This document shows positions 50,102 to 59,667 of a stretch of 64,000 bases of DNA, piece after piece. Location of the stretch: positions 1 through 64,000 of the forward strand of contig SVMH01000004.1 of the NCBI GenBank assembly GCA_015067525.1, written 5' to 3'. The number at the start of each line of letters is the position of its first letter. Position 1 is the stretch's first letter. The DNA comes from Oscillospiraceae bacterium. Its GTDB lineage: Bacteria; Bacillota; Clostridia; Oscillospirales; Oscillospiraceae. The notes under the pieces are model-generated. The model had not been told where the DNA came from and searched no databases. It was given only the letters and a program-made list of their open reading frames with translations. Both the position numbers and the translations under genes were made by a program.

Positions 50102-50806
50102 ATGGAAAAGAAGAAACCCTTGGTTTGCGTTTCGTCGGATATCCGGCGGCTGGAAAGCGATCCGCGGCGGCTGGAGCTGCAGCTGCATGGTACCTATACC
50201 GCGGCGGTGGCGTCGGCCGGCGCTGTGCCGCTGGCTGCCTGCGGCCACTGCGCGGAAGAACTGGCGGATTTGTGTGACGGCTTGCTGCTGACCGGCGGCG
50301 CGGATCTGGATCCGTCGCTGTACGGTGAGGCTGTCCTCAACGACACCGTCAAGGTGCAGCCGGAGCGGGACGATTTTGAGTTGGCGCTCTTCTGGGCCTT
50401 TTACCGGCGCGGCAAGCCGATCTTTGGCATCTGCCGCGGCTGCCAGCTCATCAATGTGGCGCTGGGCGGCACGCTGTATCAGGATCTGGTGGAACAAAAG
50501 GGCTTGATGCATTCCGATCCTGAGCTGCGCCACGCGGTGCGCGTGGAGGAGGGCTCGGTGCTGTACCGTTTGTTTGGGACGCAGTTTTTTGTCAACTCCA
50601 CCCACCATCAGGCGGTGAAGGACGCGGCGCCGGGGCTGCGGATCACGGCCCGCAGCGACGAGGGCATCGTGGAGGCCTTCGAGCATGAATCGCTGCCCAT
50701 TCTGGCTACCCAATTCCATCCCGAGCGGCTGACAGGCGTGCTGTGGGATGACCGCACGCCGGATTTTGCACCGTTGTTTGCGCATTTTGCTGCGCTTTGT
50801 CAATAA
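50102..50806 (+). CDS. class I glutamine amidotransferase-like hydrolase (PuuD type)
   Basis: 234 residues. The catalytic nucleophile is Cys in FGICRGCQLINVALGG (about 108-123), with the preceding LLLTGGADLDPSLYGE, and the conserved NSTHHQAVKDAAPG and ATQFHPERL (His-Glu of the triad). This places it with gamma-glutamyl-gamma-aminobutyrate hydrolase rather than synthetase-linked amidotransferases. The ribosome-binding site is weak. No putrescine genes are adjacent. Confidence 0.88.
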   Translation: MEKKKPLVCVSSDIRRLESDPRRLELQLHGTYTAAVASAGAVPLAACGHCAEELADLCDGLLLTGGADLDPSLYGEAVLNDTVKVQPERDDFELALFWAFYRRGKPIFGICRGCQLINVALGGTLYQDLVEQKGLMHSDPELRHAVRVEEGSVLYRLFGTQFFVNSTHHQAVKDAAPGLRITARSDEGIVEAFEHESLPILATQFHPERLTGVLWDDRTPDFAPLFAHFAALCQ

Positions 50807-50807
50807 G

Positions 50808-50832
50808 AAAAGCACCCGTTCGGGTGCTTTTC
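50808..50832. terminator. bidirectional terminator between the PuuD-like and rluD genes
   Basis: GAAAAGCACCCG-TT-CGGGTGCTTTTC, with tails on both sides. Confidence 0.9.
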
Positions 50833-51747
50833 TTATTTGCTCAGTTTTTTGAGATACTTTTCAAACTCCTCCGGCAAGCCGCAGGAGAGCTCTACCGTTT
50901 CTCCGGTACGGGGGTGGATAAACCGCAGGCCCACAGCGTGGAGGCATTGTCCAGTGAGGCCGGGGACGGCCTTTTTGGCGCCGTACACCGTGTCGCCCAG
51001 AATGGGGTGCCCGATGTGGGCCATATGGACGCGGATCTGGTGGGTGCGGCCCGTCTCCAGACGGCAGCGCACGTGGGTGGCCCCCGGATATCGGGCGATG
51101 ACCTCCCAATGGGTCACGGCGTGGCGGCTGTTGTGGGGCGTGACCGCCATCTTCTTGCGGTCGGTATGATGCCGGCCGATGGGGGCGTCCACGGTGCCGC
51201 AGTCCTCGCGGAGATTGCCCACCACCAGACACTCATAGGTGCGGGCAAGGGTGTGGTCAGCGAGCTGGGCGGCAAGGCCCAGATGGGCGGCGTCATTTTT
51301 GGCGGCGATGATGAGACCGCTGGTGTCGCGGTCGATGCGGTGGACGACACCGGGCCGCTTCTCCCCGCCCACGCCGGACAGGGAATCGCCGCAGTGGTGC
51401 AAAAGGGCGTTGACCAGCGTGCCGTCGGGATGGCCCGGCGCAGGATGTACCACAAGGCCGGTGGGCTTGTTGACCACGATCACGTCGTCGTCCTCATAGA
51501 CCACATCCAGCGCGATATTCTGTGCCGCGACTTGGGTTTCCGCGGCCTCCGGCAGGGTGACGGACACGGTTTCGCCGCCGGTCATGCGGTAGCTCTTGCC
51601 GGGGAGTTTTCCGTCACACAACACGCAGCCCTGCTCGATGAGACGGGCGGCGGCGCTGCGGCTGACGCCGTCCAGCTGCGCGGCAAGAAAACTGTCGATG
51701 CGCGCGCCGCTGTCTTCACTTGTCGCTTGCAGGATCTTCGGCTCCAT
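50833..51747 (-). CDS. rluD: Ribosomal large subunit pseudouridine synthase (RluD family)
   Basis: 304 residues. An N-terminal S4 domain (ARIDSFLAAQLDGVSRSAAARLIEQGCVLCDGK) precedes the catalytic domain with the Asp in VVHRIDRDTSGLIIAAK (about residues 136-152), plus KPTGLVVHPAPGH and GRTHQIRVHMAHIGHPILGD. It makes pseudouridines in 23S rRNA. The start at 51747 has AAGGAGA upstream and overlaps lspA by 32 nt; the longer frame to 51879 merely reads through lspA. Confidence 0.94.
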   Translation of the reverse strand: MEPKILQATSEDSGARIDSFLAAQLDGVSRSAAARLIEQGCVLCDGKLPGKSYRMTGGETVSVTLPEAAETQVAAQNIALDVVYEDDDVIVVNKPTGLVVHPAPGHPDGTLVNALLHHCGDSLSGVGGEKRPGVVHRIDRDTSGLIIAAKNDAAHLGLAAQLADHTLARTYECLVVGNLREDCGTVDAPIGRHHTDRKKMAVTPHNSRHAVTHWEVIARYPGATHVRCRLETGRTHQIRVHMAHIGHPILGDTVYGAKKAVPGLTGQCLHAVGLRFIHPRTGETVELSCGLPEEFEKYLKKLSK

Positions 51748-52216
51748 CCGGGGTCTCCTTCTTTTTCGCGTCGTATTTGTCGTACAGCCACAGGTAGTAA
51801 ATGCTGCCAAGGATGGCGCCCACCACCACGAAACAGTCGGCCAGATTGAACACGGGGTAGTCAAACAGCAGCAGGTCAAACATATCCACCACGTAACCGA
51901 GCATCACGCGGTCGATCATGTTGCCGATGCCGCCGCCGATGATCAGCACGCAGGCGGTGACGCCCAGCGGATGGCGCACCACTTTTTTAAACAGCAGAAC
52001 GGCCAGCACCAGCATCAGCACCGCCGTCAGCGCCACCAGAAAGGCGGTTTTGCCGGAGAGGCTGGACCATGCGGCACCGTAGTTGTGCAGGCGGCGCAGC
52101 TGCAGGATGTGGGGGATAAAGGGCATGGACTGGCCGATTTCCAGATGGTTGACCGTCCAGTATTTCAGCCACTGGTCGGCGGCCACGGTAACAACAAAAA
52201 GCAGGATGTATAACAT
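51716..52216 (-). CDS. lspA: Lipoprotein signal peptidase (signal peptidase II)
   Basis: 166-residue, four-helix membrane aspartic protease that removes lipoprotein signal peptides. Catalytic Asp residues are in GGGIGNMIDRV and FNLADCFVVVG; the first helix has VAADQWLKYW. AAAGGA lies 9 nt before the ATG. The lspA-rluD pair is common in Bacillota. Confidence 0.95.
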   Translation of the reverse strand: MLYILLFVVTVAADQWLKYWTVNHLEIGQSMPFIPHILQLRRLHNYGAAWSSLSGKTAFLVALTAVLMLVLAVLLFKKVVRHPLGVTACVLIIGGGIGNMIDRVMLGYVVDMFDLLLFDYPVFNLADCFVVVGAILGSIYYLWLYDKYDAKKKETPDGAEDPASDK

Positions 52217-52323
52217 AAAACGGATCCTTTCCGAGGTTGTTCTCCCTTATCATATCCCAAAAGCGGACAATTTGCAACTGCGGCCTTTTGCGCTGCGGGT
52301 GCACATTTTTCTTCGTCTGTTTC

Positions 52324-52352
52324 TTGTGCGGCAGGGCGCTTTGTGCTATAAT
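52324..52352 (+). promoter_or_regulatory. sigma-A promoter of the miaB-mutS-mutL-miaA-hfq cluster
   Basis: TTGTGC (52324-52329), 17 bp, TATAAT (52347-52352), preceded by TGC (extended). Confidence 0.75.
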
Positions 52353-52412
52353 ATATTAGTTAAAGTAGATTACTATCGCCTTTTTTCGGTAAAGGCGGTT
52401 TGGAGGCTTGTT

Positions 52413-53825
52413 TTGGATAGAAAACTGGTGCTGCTGGACGAGGCGCAGATGGCCCGCCAGCGTGATTTTGAACAAAAGATCCGTGCCATCCACACTCAAC
52501 GCGGTGTGACGCCGAAGGCTCTGGTGGACACTTTCGGCTGCCAGCAGAACGTGGCCGACAGCCAGAATATCATGGGTATGCTGCGCGCCATGGGCTGCGA
52601 GCTGACCGACGAGGCCAACGAGGCCGACATTGTGGTGCTCAATACCTGCGCCATCCGCGACCACGCGGAGAAGCGGGTCTACGGCACTCTGGGCGCATTG
52701 ACCCACACCAAGAAGGCAAATCCCAACCAGATCATCTGCCTGTGCGGCTGCATGGCCCAGCGCAGCGAGGTGGCGGAAAAGGTGCGCAAGTCCTACCGCC
52801 ATGTGGATCTGGTCTTTGGCCCGCAGGCCATGTGGAAGTTCCCGGAGCTTCTCCATCAGGTCTATACCCGCCGGGGCCGCGTGTTCAGCGTGGAAGATGA
52901 GCACGGCCATATCGCCGAGGGCATGCCGGTGGTGCGTGAGGGCGGCATCCGGGCCTGGGTGTCCATCATGTACGGTTGCAACAATTTCTGCTCTTACTGC
53001 ATTGTACCCTACGTCCGCGGCCGTGAACGCAGCCGCGACGGCGAGCGGATCCTGGCGGAAGTCCGCGAACTGGTGGCCGCCGGCTACAAGGAGATCACCC
53101 TCTTGGGTCAGAACGTCAACTCCTACGGCAAGGACCTGGGCACCGGCTACAACTTCGCCGCCCTGCTGCGTGACATTGATAAGATCGAGGGTGACTACCT
53201 CATCCGCTTCATGTCTTCCCAGCCCAAGGACGCCACCCATGAGCTCTTTGACGCCATGGCCGAGTGTAAGCACGTGGCCAAGCAGCTGCACCTGCCGGTG
53301 CAGTCCGGCTGCGATCGGGTGCTGCGGGCCATGAACCGCCCCTATGACAAGGCCAAGTATCTTGAACTCATCACCTACGCCCGCAAGGTCATGCCCGAGC
53401 TGGTGCTGACCTCCGACGTGATTATCGGATTCCCCGGTGAAACGGAGAGCGAGGCCATGGAGACGGTGGAGCTGGTGCGCCAGGTGGAGTTTGACGCCCT
53501 CTTTACCTTTATTTTCTCCCCCCGTCCCGGCACACCGGCGGCCAAAATGGATGACCCCGTACCCCGCGCGGAAAAACAGGTGTGGTTCGACCGCCTGTGC
53601 GACACGCAGAATGAGATATCGGCCCGTCTCCATGCCGAATATGTGGGCCGCACTGTTCGCGCGTTGGTGGACGGCGAGACGGACGACACGCGCTGGCCCC
53701 TCTCGGCCCGCACGGCCGGCGGTCGTCTGGTGCATCTGACCGGCGACAAGAGTGCTCTGGGCACCTACCGTGATGTGAAGATCACCGACAGCAACACCTG
53801 GGCGCTTTTCGGTGAACTCGTCTGA
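52413..53825 (+). CDS. miaB: tRNA-2-methylthio-N6-dimethylallyladenosine synthase MiaB
   Basis: Radical-SAM methylthiotransferase acting on i6A37 of tRNA. 470 residues. The N-terminal UPF0004 domain has TFGCQQNVADSQ and the two further Cys (NTCAIRDHAEKR; CGCMAQR). The radical-SAM motif is CNNFCSYCIVPYVRG, and a C-terminal TRAM-like domain ends the protein. The start is TTG at 52413-52415, supported by GGAGG 6 nt upstream. An upstream open frame back to 52083 overlaps lspA antisense and is ignored. Confidence 0.95.
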   Translation: MDRKLVLLDEAQMARQRDFEQKIRAIHTQRGVTPKALVDTFGCQQNVADSQNIMGMLRAMGCELTDEANEADIVVLNTCAIRDHAEKRVYGTLGALTHTKKANPNQIICLCGCMAQRSEVAEKVRKSYRHVDLVFGPQAMWKFPELLHQVYTRRGRVFSVEDEHGHIAEGMPVVREGGIRAWVSIMYGCNNFCSYCIVPYVRGRERSRDGERILAEVRELVAAGYKEITLLGQNVNSYGKDLGTGYNFAALLRDIDKIEGDYLIRFMSSQPKDATHELFDAMAECKHVAKQLHLPVQSGCDRVLRAMNRPYDKAKYLELITYARKVMPELVLTSDVIIGFPGETESEAMETVELVRQVEFDALFTFIFSPRPGTPAAKMDDPVPRAEKQVWFDRLCDTQNEISARLHAEYVGRTVRALVDGETDDTRWPLSARTAGGRLVHLTGDKSALGTYRDVKITDSNTWALFGELV

Positions 53826-53858
53826 TATATTTCGATCAACTTTTGAGGAGGTAACAAA

Positions 53859-56462
53859 ATGGCAGAGCTGACCCCCATGATGCGCCAGTATCTGGAGATC
53901 AAGGAACAGAATCAGGACTCCATCCTCTTCTTCCGTCTGGGCGATTTTTACGAGATGTTCGGTGCCGACGCCCGCACCGCCTCCCGCGAGCTGGACCTGA
54001 CGCTGACCAGCCGCGACAAGGATAAGACCAAGTCCGCCGAGGAGCGCATTCCCATGTGCGGCATCCCCTATCACGCCAGTGACGCCTACATTGCCCGCCT
54101 CATCGCCAAGGGCTACAAGGTGGCCATCTGTGAGCAGACGGAGGATCCCGCCACCGCCAAGGGTCTGGTGAAGCGCGATATCATCCGCGTCATCACCCCC
54201 GGCACGGTCATCGACTCGGCGTGTCTCGAGGAAGGGCGCAGCAACTTCTGCGCCGCGCTGTATCTTGATGACGACAACGCCGCCCTCTGCGCCTGCGATA
54301 TCTCCACCGGCAAGACTCATGCTACCGCCTTTTCCGGCCCCGAGCGGCTGAGCCATCTTTTAAACGAGCTGGGCCGCTTCTCCCCTGCCGAGGCCGTGAT
54401 GAACGAGGGAGCGTGGTTTGAAGAATCTCTGCGCGATGCGCTGGTCAATAAATTCCGCTGCCATGTGGAAAAGCTGCCCGCCTCCCGCTTCAAGATGGAG
54501 GATGCGGAAAAGGCCATTCGCCTCCAGTTCGGCGAGGAGGGCTTTGCCGCCTTGCCCCGCAACAACGGCGCGGCTGCTCTGGCGCTGGGTGCCCTGCTGG
54601 GCTATCTCCACGAGACCCAGAAGACCGATCTGGGCCATATCGACTCGCTGGACTACTATGAGCAGGGCCGCTTTATGGAGCTGGACCTGACGGCGAGGCG
54701 CAATCTGGAGCTGACGGAGACGCTGCGCAGTAAGGAGAAAAAGGGCAGCCTCCTGTGGGTACTGGACAAGACCAAGACCGCCATGGGCGCGCGGTGCATG
54801 CGTTCGTGGCTGGAGCGCCCCCTTTTGAGCGTCAATGAGATCAACCGCCGCAATACGGCAGTGGCAGCACTGGTGGATAACACGGTGGCCCGCGAGGAAC
54901 TGATCCTGGCTCTCTCCGGCATTGGCGATATGGAGCGCCTCATGGGCCGCATCGTCTATGGCAGCGCCGGCGGCCGCGATCTGGTGGCCCTGTGCCGTGC
55001 TATGGAGAAGCTGCCCGAGGTAAAGGCACAGCTGGCCGCCTTTGACAAGGGCCGTCTGCGCGCCCTTTATGAGCAGCTGGACACGCTGGAAGATCTGGCC
55101 GCCCTCATTGCCCGGACACTGGTGGACGAGCCCCCCTTCTCCGTCCGAGAGGGCGAGCTGATCCGCGACGGCTTTGACGCCGAGGTGGACCGCCTGCGTG
55201 CCATTCTCCACGGCGGCAAGGGTATCATCGCCTCCATGGAGGCGCAGGAGAAGGAAAAAACCGGCATCCGCACCCTGAAGATCGGCTACAACAAGGTCTT
55301 TGGCTACTACATCGAGGTGTCCAACTCCTTCCGCGACATGGTGCCCGAGACGTACATCCGCAAGCAGACCCTGGTCAACGGCGAGCGTTTCATCACCCAG
55401 GAGCTGAAGGACCTGGAGCACGATATTCTCTCCGCCGCCGACCGCGTGGGCGCGCTGGAGTATGACCTCTTCACCCGCCTGCGTCTGGAGATCGCATCTG
55501 CCGTTGCCCGCGTGCAGCAGACTGCTGCCGCCGTGGCGGAGCTGGACTGCCTGTGCTCGCTGGCGGCTGTGGCGGTGAAAAATAACTACTGCTGCCCCGT
55601 GGTGGATGAGTCCGGCGTCATCGAGATCCATGCCGGCCGCCATCCGGTGGTGGAGTGCATGCGCAAAGATACCCTCTTTGTACCCAACGACACCTATATG
55701 GGACAGACGGCAGACCGCGCTGCCATCATCACCGGCCCCAACATGGCCGGTAAGTCCACCTACATGCGTCAGGTGGCCCTCATCGTCCTCATGGCGCAGG
55801 TCGGCTCTTTCGTGCCGGCCCGGAGTGCCCATCTGGGTGTGGTGGACCGCATCTTCACCCGCATCGGCGCGTCCGACGACCTGAGCGCCGGCCAGTCCAC
55901 CTTCATGGTGGAGATGACGGAGGTCAGCGACATCCTCCGCTCGGCCACCGACAAGAGCCTGCTGATCCTCGATGAGATCGGCCGCGGCACCTCCACCTTT
56001 GACGGCATGTCTATCGCCCGCGCGGTGCTGGAATACTGCGCCGACCCGAAAAAACTGGGAGCCAAGACCCTCTTCGCCACCCATTATCACGAACTCACCG
56101 ATATGGAGGGTACTCTCCCTGGTGTGAAGAACTACAACATCGCCGTGCGCACCCGGGGCGAGGAGATCATTTTCCTCCGCAAGATCATCCCCGGCGGCGC
56201 CGACCGCAGCTATGGTATTGAAGTGGCACGTCTTGCCGGCCTGCCCGACAGCGTGGTGAGCCGCGCCAAGAAGATCCTGCGCCAGCTGGAAGATGAATCC
56301 GGCCGCCCCGCCTCTCCCGCTGCGGCGGAAGAGGATCAGGTGTCCTTCGCTGCCATGGGTGAGGCGGAGGTCATCGACGCGCTGCGCCGCGCACAGGTGG
56401 ACAGCCTCAGCCCTCTCGAGGCGCTGAACCTGCTGTATGAGCTGAAACAGAAACTCAAGTGA
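53859..56462 (+). CDS. mutS: DNA mismatch repair protein MutS
   Basis: 867-residue mismatch-recognition ATPase. The N-terminal mismatch-binding motif is FFRLGDFYEMF (about 26-36; Phe-x-Glu as YEMF), and the ATPase has GPNMAGKSTYMRQ (about 626-638), DEIGRGTSTFDG and LFATHYHEL. The C-terminal beta-binding and dimerisation part is present. GAGGAGG precedes the ATG. It precedes mutL by 20 nt. Confidence 0.98.
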   Translation: MAELTPMMRQYLEIKEQNQDSILFFRLGDFYEMFGADARTASRELDLTLTSRDKDKTKSAEERIPMCGIPYHASDAYIARLIAKGYKVAICEQTEDPATAKGLVKRDIIRVITPGTVIDSACLEEGRSNFCAALYLDDDNAALCACDISTGKTHATAFSGPERLSHLLNELGRFSPAEAVMNEGAWFEESLRDALVNKFRCHVEKLPASRFKMEDAEKAIRLQFGEEGFAALPRNNGAAALALGALLGYLHETQKTDLGHIDSLDYYEQGRFMELDLTARRNLELTETLRSKEKKGSLLWVLDKTKTAMGARCMRSWLERPLLSVNEINRRNTAVAALVDNTVAREELILALSGIGDMERLMGRIVYGSAGGRDLVALCRAMEKLPEVKAQLAAFDKGRLRALYEQLDTLEDLAALIARTLVDEPPFSVREGELIRDGFDAEVDRLRAILHGGKGIIASMEAQEKEKTGIRTLKIGYNKVFGYYIEVSNSFRDMVPETYIRKQTLVNGERFITQELKDLEHDILSAADRVGALEYDLFTRLRLEIASAVARVQQTAAAVAELDCLCSLAAVAVKNNYCCPVVDESGVIEIHAGRHPVVECMRKDTLFVPNDTYMGQTADRAAIITGPNMAGKSTYMRQVALIVLMAQVGSFVPARSAHLGVVDRIFTRIGASDDLSAGQSTFMVEMTEVSDILRSATDKSLLILDEIGRGTSTFDGMSIARAVLEYCADPKKLGAKTLFATHYHELTDMEGTLPGVKNYNIAVRTRGEEIIFLRKIIPGGADRSYGIEVARLAGLPDSVVSRAKKILRQLEDESGRPASPAAAEEDQVSFAAMGEAEVIDALRRAQVDSLSPLEALNLLYELKQKLK

Positions 56463-56482
56463 TCCATCGAAAGGAGGTCAAT

Positions 56483-58372
56483 ATGCCTCGAATTCAATGT
56501 TTGCCCGGCCATGTGGCCGACCTGATCGCCGCCGGTGAGGTAGTGGAGCGTCCTGCCAGCGTGGTCAAGGAACTGCTGGAAAACGCCATGGATGCCGGCG
56601 CCACCGCTATCGTGGTGGAGCTGGAGAGGGGCGGCCTGACCTACCTGCGCATCACCGATAACGGCTGCGGCATTGCTCCCGACGAGCTGCCCACCGCCTT
56701 TTTGCGCCACGCCACCAGCAAGCTGCGTACTGCCGAGGATCTGGCGGCCATCGGCACGCTGGGCTTCCGTGGTGAGGCGCTGGCGGCCATCTCTGCTGTC
56801 AGCCGCGTGGATATTTTCTCCCGTCAAAAGGGCGCTGACGCCGGCGCCATGCTCCATCTGGAGGGTGGCGTACCCGGCGAGGTGACGGAGGCCGGCTGCC
56901 CTGAGGGCACCACCATCTGCGTCCGCGACCTCTTTTATAACACCCCTGCCCGCATGAAATTCATGAAGAAGGACAGCGCCGAGGCGGCCGCCGTGGGCGG
57001 TATCGTGCAGCATCTGGCCCTGAGCCATCCCGACATCTCCTTCAAGCTGATCCGCGACGGCGCCGAAGTGCTACACACCCCCGGTGACGGCAAGCTCCTC
57101 AGTGCCATCTACGCCGCCATGGGCCGTGACTTTGCCATGGGTCTGCTGCCTATTGACGGCAGCGGCGGCGAGGTGAGGGTGCAGGGGTTTGTCACCAAAC
57201 CTCTCAACGGCCACGGCACCCGCGGCCGTCAGGTGTTCTTTGTCAACGGCCGCTTCGTCAAATCCCAACTGCTGCAGGCGGCGCTGGAGGAGGCCTACCG
57301 CAACCGCCTTTTGAAGGGAAAATTTCCCGGCTGCGTGGTGCACATCACCCTGCCGGCGGATATGGTGGATGTGAACGTCCATCCCGCCAAAACGGTGGTG
57401 AAATTCGTCTCCGACAAGGCGGTGTTTGACGCCTTTTACTATACCGTCCGCGATGCGTTGGACGGTGAGAATAAGCCGGAGGCTCTCGCGCCCCGTCAGG
57501 AGAGCTTTTATCAAAGCATGACGGTGCAGGAGTACAGGGAAAAGGCCGCAGCACCGGTGGAGACCAAAAAACCGCTGGGATCCTATACGGCCCGCCCTGC
57601 CGTGCCCTCTGTGTCTGCCAAACCCGCTGTGCCTGCCGTGCACGATGTGGCGGAGAAGGGCAAGCCCTTCACCGCCACCGTCCCTGCCCGCGACGGCTGC
57701 GAGGTGACCTACCATATCACGCCTCCCTCTGTGCAGGAGAAAAAGGTAGTGCAGGCGGCGGTGGAACTGCCCGTAGAGCCGGTGCAGCAGAAGCTGGAAG
57801 AAAAGGCGGCGCCCTGGCGCATGGTGGGCGAGGTGCTGCGCACCTACATCGTCTGCGAGGATGAGGAAGAGAACCTCTGGCTCATCGATAAGCACGCCGC
57901 CCATGAGCGCATCCGTTTTGATGCCCTGAAGGCCGATCCCCAGCCCCTGATGGCTCAGACGCTGCTGGCACCTCTGACGGTGACTTTGGCTCCGGAGGAG
58001 TCCGCCGCCGTGCTGGAGAATCTGGATATGCTGCGCCGCTTCGGCTTTGCCTGTGAGGACTTCGGCGACGGCACCGTTCTGGTGCGGGAAGTCCCCTCCG
58101 ACATCCGTACCGGTGACGCCGCCTCCACGCTGGAGGAACTGGCGCAGAAGCTGCTGCTGGGCCGCATCGACCCTGAGGGCGTGCGGGATGAGCTTTTCCA
58201 CACCATGGCCTGCAAGAGCGCCATCAAGGCCGGCATGGTCACCGACAAGGCGGAACTGGCCGCGCTGGTGGAAAAGGTGCAGAGCGGGGAAATCAAGTAT
58301 TGTCCCCACGGCAGACCCGTGGCCGTGAAGCTTACCAAGTACGAAATCGAGAAAATGTTTAAGCGCGCGTAA
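56483..58372 (+). CDS. mutL: DNA mismatch repair protein MutL
   Basis: 629 residues. The N-terminal GHKL ATPase has KELLENAMDAG, ITDNGCGI and GTLGFRGEALAAISAVS. A Pro/Ala/Val-rich linker (about 350-445) precedes the C-terminal endonuclease domain with the metal motif LIDKHAAHERIRFDAL (the last acidic residue is Asp, where Glu is usual), MACKSAIKAG and CPHGRPVAVKL. That indicates a nicking MutL, as in bacteria without MutH. The ATG at 56483 follows AAAGGAGG. Confidence 0.96.
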   Translation: MPRIQCLPGHVADLIAAGEVVERPASVVKELLENAMDAGATAIVVELERGGLTYLRITDNGCGIAPDELPTAFLRHATSKLRTAEDLAAIGTLGFRGEALAAISAVSRVDIFSRQKGADAGAMLHLEGGVPGEVTEAGCPEGTTICVRDLFYNTPARMKFMKKDSAEAAAVGGIVQHLALSHPDISFKLIRDGAEVLHTPGDGKLLSAIYAAMGRDFAMGLLPIDGSGGEVRVQGFVTKPLNGHGTRGRQVFFVNGRFVKSQLLQAALEEAYRNRLLKGKFPGCVVHITLPADMVDVNVHPAKTVVKFVSDKAVFDAFYYTVRDALDGENKPEALAPRQESFYQSMTVQEYREKAAAPVETKKPLGSYTARPAVPSVSAKPAVPAVHDVAEKGKPFTATVPARDGCEVTYHITPPSVQEKKVVQAAVELPVEPVQQKLEEKAAPWRMVGEVLRTYIVCEDEEENLWLIDKHAAHERIRFDALKADPQPLMAQTLLAPLTVTLAPEESAAVLENLDMLRRFGFACEDFGDGTVLVREVPSDIRTGDAASTLEELAQKLLLGRIDPEGVRDELFHTMACKSAIKAGMVTDKAELAALVEKVQSGEIKYCPHGRPVAVKLTKYEIEKMFKRA

Positions 58373-58394
58373 CGCGCCATGAAGGAGATCAGCC

Positions 58395-59339
58395 ATGCCC
58401 CCTAAGATCGTCTGCGTGGTGGGCCCCACCGCGTCCGGAAAAACGAAAATGGGCGTCGCCATTGCCAAGCGCTTCGGCGGCGAGGTGGTCAGCGTGGATT
58501 CCATGCAGATCTACCGCGGCATGACTGTGGGCACCGCCGCCCCCACGGCGGAAGAGATGGAGGGCGTCCCCCATCATATGATCGCTGTGGCCGACCCGTC
58601 CGAGAGCTGGTCGGTGGCCCGCTTTACCGAGGCAGCGGACGCGTGCGTGCAGGACATTCTCCGCCGCGGCAAGCTGCCGGTGCTGGTGGGCGGCACGGGC
58701 CTCTATCTGGACGCGTTGGTGCGGGGTAATCGCTTTGCCGAAGGCCACGCCGGTACGGCGGTGCGCGAGGCGCTGCAAAAGCGCATGGCGGTCGAAGGCG
58801 CGGCGGCGCTGCTCCAAGAGCTGCGTGCCATTGACCCTGAGGCCGCGGAAAAGCTCCACTTAAAAGACGAAAAACGGATCCTGCGGGCACTGGAGGTCTG
58901 GCAGGAGACGGGAAAAACCATCACCGAGCACAATCGGGAGACGCAGGCTGTACCGGATAAGTACGAGGCCGTCTATATCGGTCTGGACTTTGAAAACCGG
59001 GATGACCTGCGCGCGCGGATCGACCGCCGCGTGGATATCATGGTGGAGCAGGGCCTGCTGCAGGAGGTGCGCGGCCTGCTCTCCTCCGGCATCCCCCGTA
59101 CTGCCACGGCTCTGCAGGCCATCGGCTACAAGCAGTTTCTGGCAGTGGAGGAGGGCCGTGCCACGGTGGAAGAGGCGATGGAGGAGGTCAAGCTCCGCTC
59201 CCGCCAGTACGCCAAGCGGCAGCTGACATGGCTGCGCCGCAACGAAGCCATCCATTGGATCCGCTGGGAAAAAGTGCCCGATTTCCAAGCGGCTCTTCAA
59301 AAAGCGACAGAAATCCTCACCGCTCTGGGATTATCCTAA
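58395..59339 (+). CDS. miaA: tRNA dimethylallyltransferase MiaA
   Basis: Adds the isopentenyl group to A37, the substrate of MiaB encoded upstream. 314 residues with the P-loop GPTASGKTKMGV (10-21), VVSVDSMQIYRGM, GGTGLYLDAL and QAIGYKQF. GAAGGAG precedes the ATG. miaB and miaA lie in the same transcription direction, so both steps of ms2i6A formation are linked. Confidence 0.96.
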   Translation: MPPKIVCVVGPTASGKTKMGVAIAKRFGGEVVSVDSMQIYRGMTVGTAAPTAEEMEGVPHHMIAVADPSESWSVARFTEAADACVQDILRRGKLPVLVGGTGLYLDALVRGNRFAEGHAGTAVREALQKRMAVEGAAALLQELRAIDPEAAEKLHLKDEKRILRALEVWQETGKTITEHNRETQAVPDKYEAVYIGLDFENRDDLRARIDRRVDIMVEQGLLQEVRGLLSSGIPRTATALQAIGYKQFLAVEEGRATVEEAMEEVKLRSRQYAKRQLTWLRRNEAIHWIRWEKVPDFQAALQKATEILTALGLS

Positions 59340-59396
59340 TTCCAGACGGACGAGCTGTTTGATATCGTCCGCCAATAGACAAAAGGAGCAGACGAT

Positions 59397-59630
59397 ATGC
59401 AGACAAAATCCAATTTGCAGGAAATTTTCCTCACCCGCGCCCGCAAGCAGAGCACCAACGTGACCGTGTTTCTGGTCAACGGCTTTCAACTGCGGGGCAC
59501 CGTGACCGGCTTTGACAACTTCACCGTGGTGCTGGACACCGACGGCAAGCAGCAGGTCATCTATAAGCATGCCATATCCACCATCGTGCCGCAGCACGCC
59601 ATTTCCCTGCAGGAAAAGGCGGAACCGTAA
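59397..59630 (+). CDS. hfq: RNA chaperone Hfq
   Basis: 77 residues with Sm1 ([41 protein letters not shown]) and Sm2 ([11 protein letters not shown]) motifs. A ring-shaped RNA-binding hexamer. The C-terminal tail is short. Preceded by AAAGGAG. Its presence makes Hfq-assisted small RNA action plausible in this organism (see the small RNAs at 2-4 kb), though Gram-positive csRNAs do not always need it. Confidence 0.96.
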   Translation: MQTKSNLQEIFLTRARKQSTNVTVFLVNGFQLRGTVTGFDNFTVVLDTDGKQQVIYKHAISTIVPQHAISLQEKAEP

Positions 59631-59667
59631 AGGAGTGCGGCGCCCTTCCGAGAGGTGACGTTATTTC

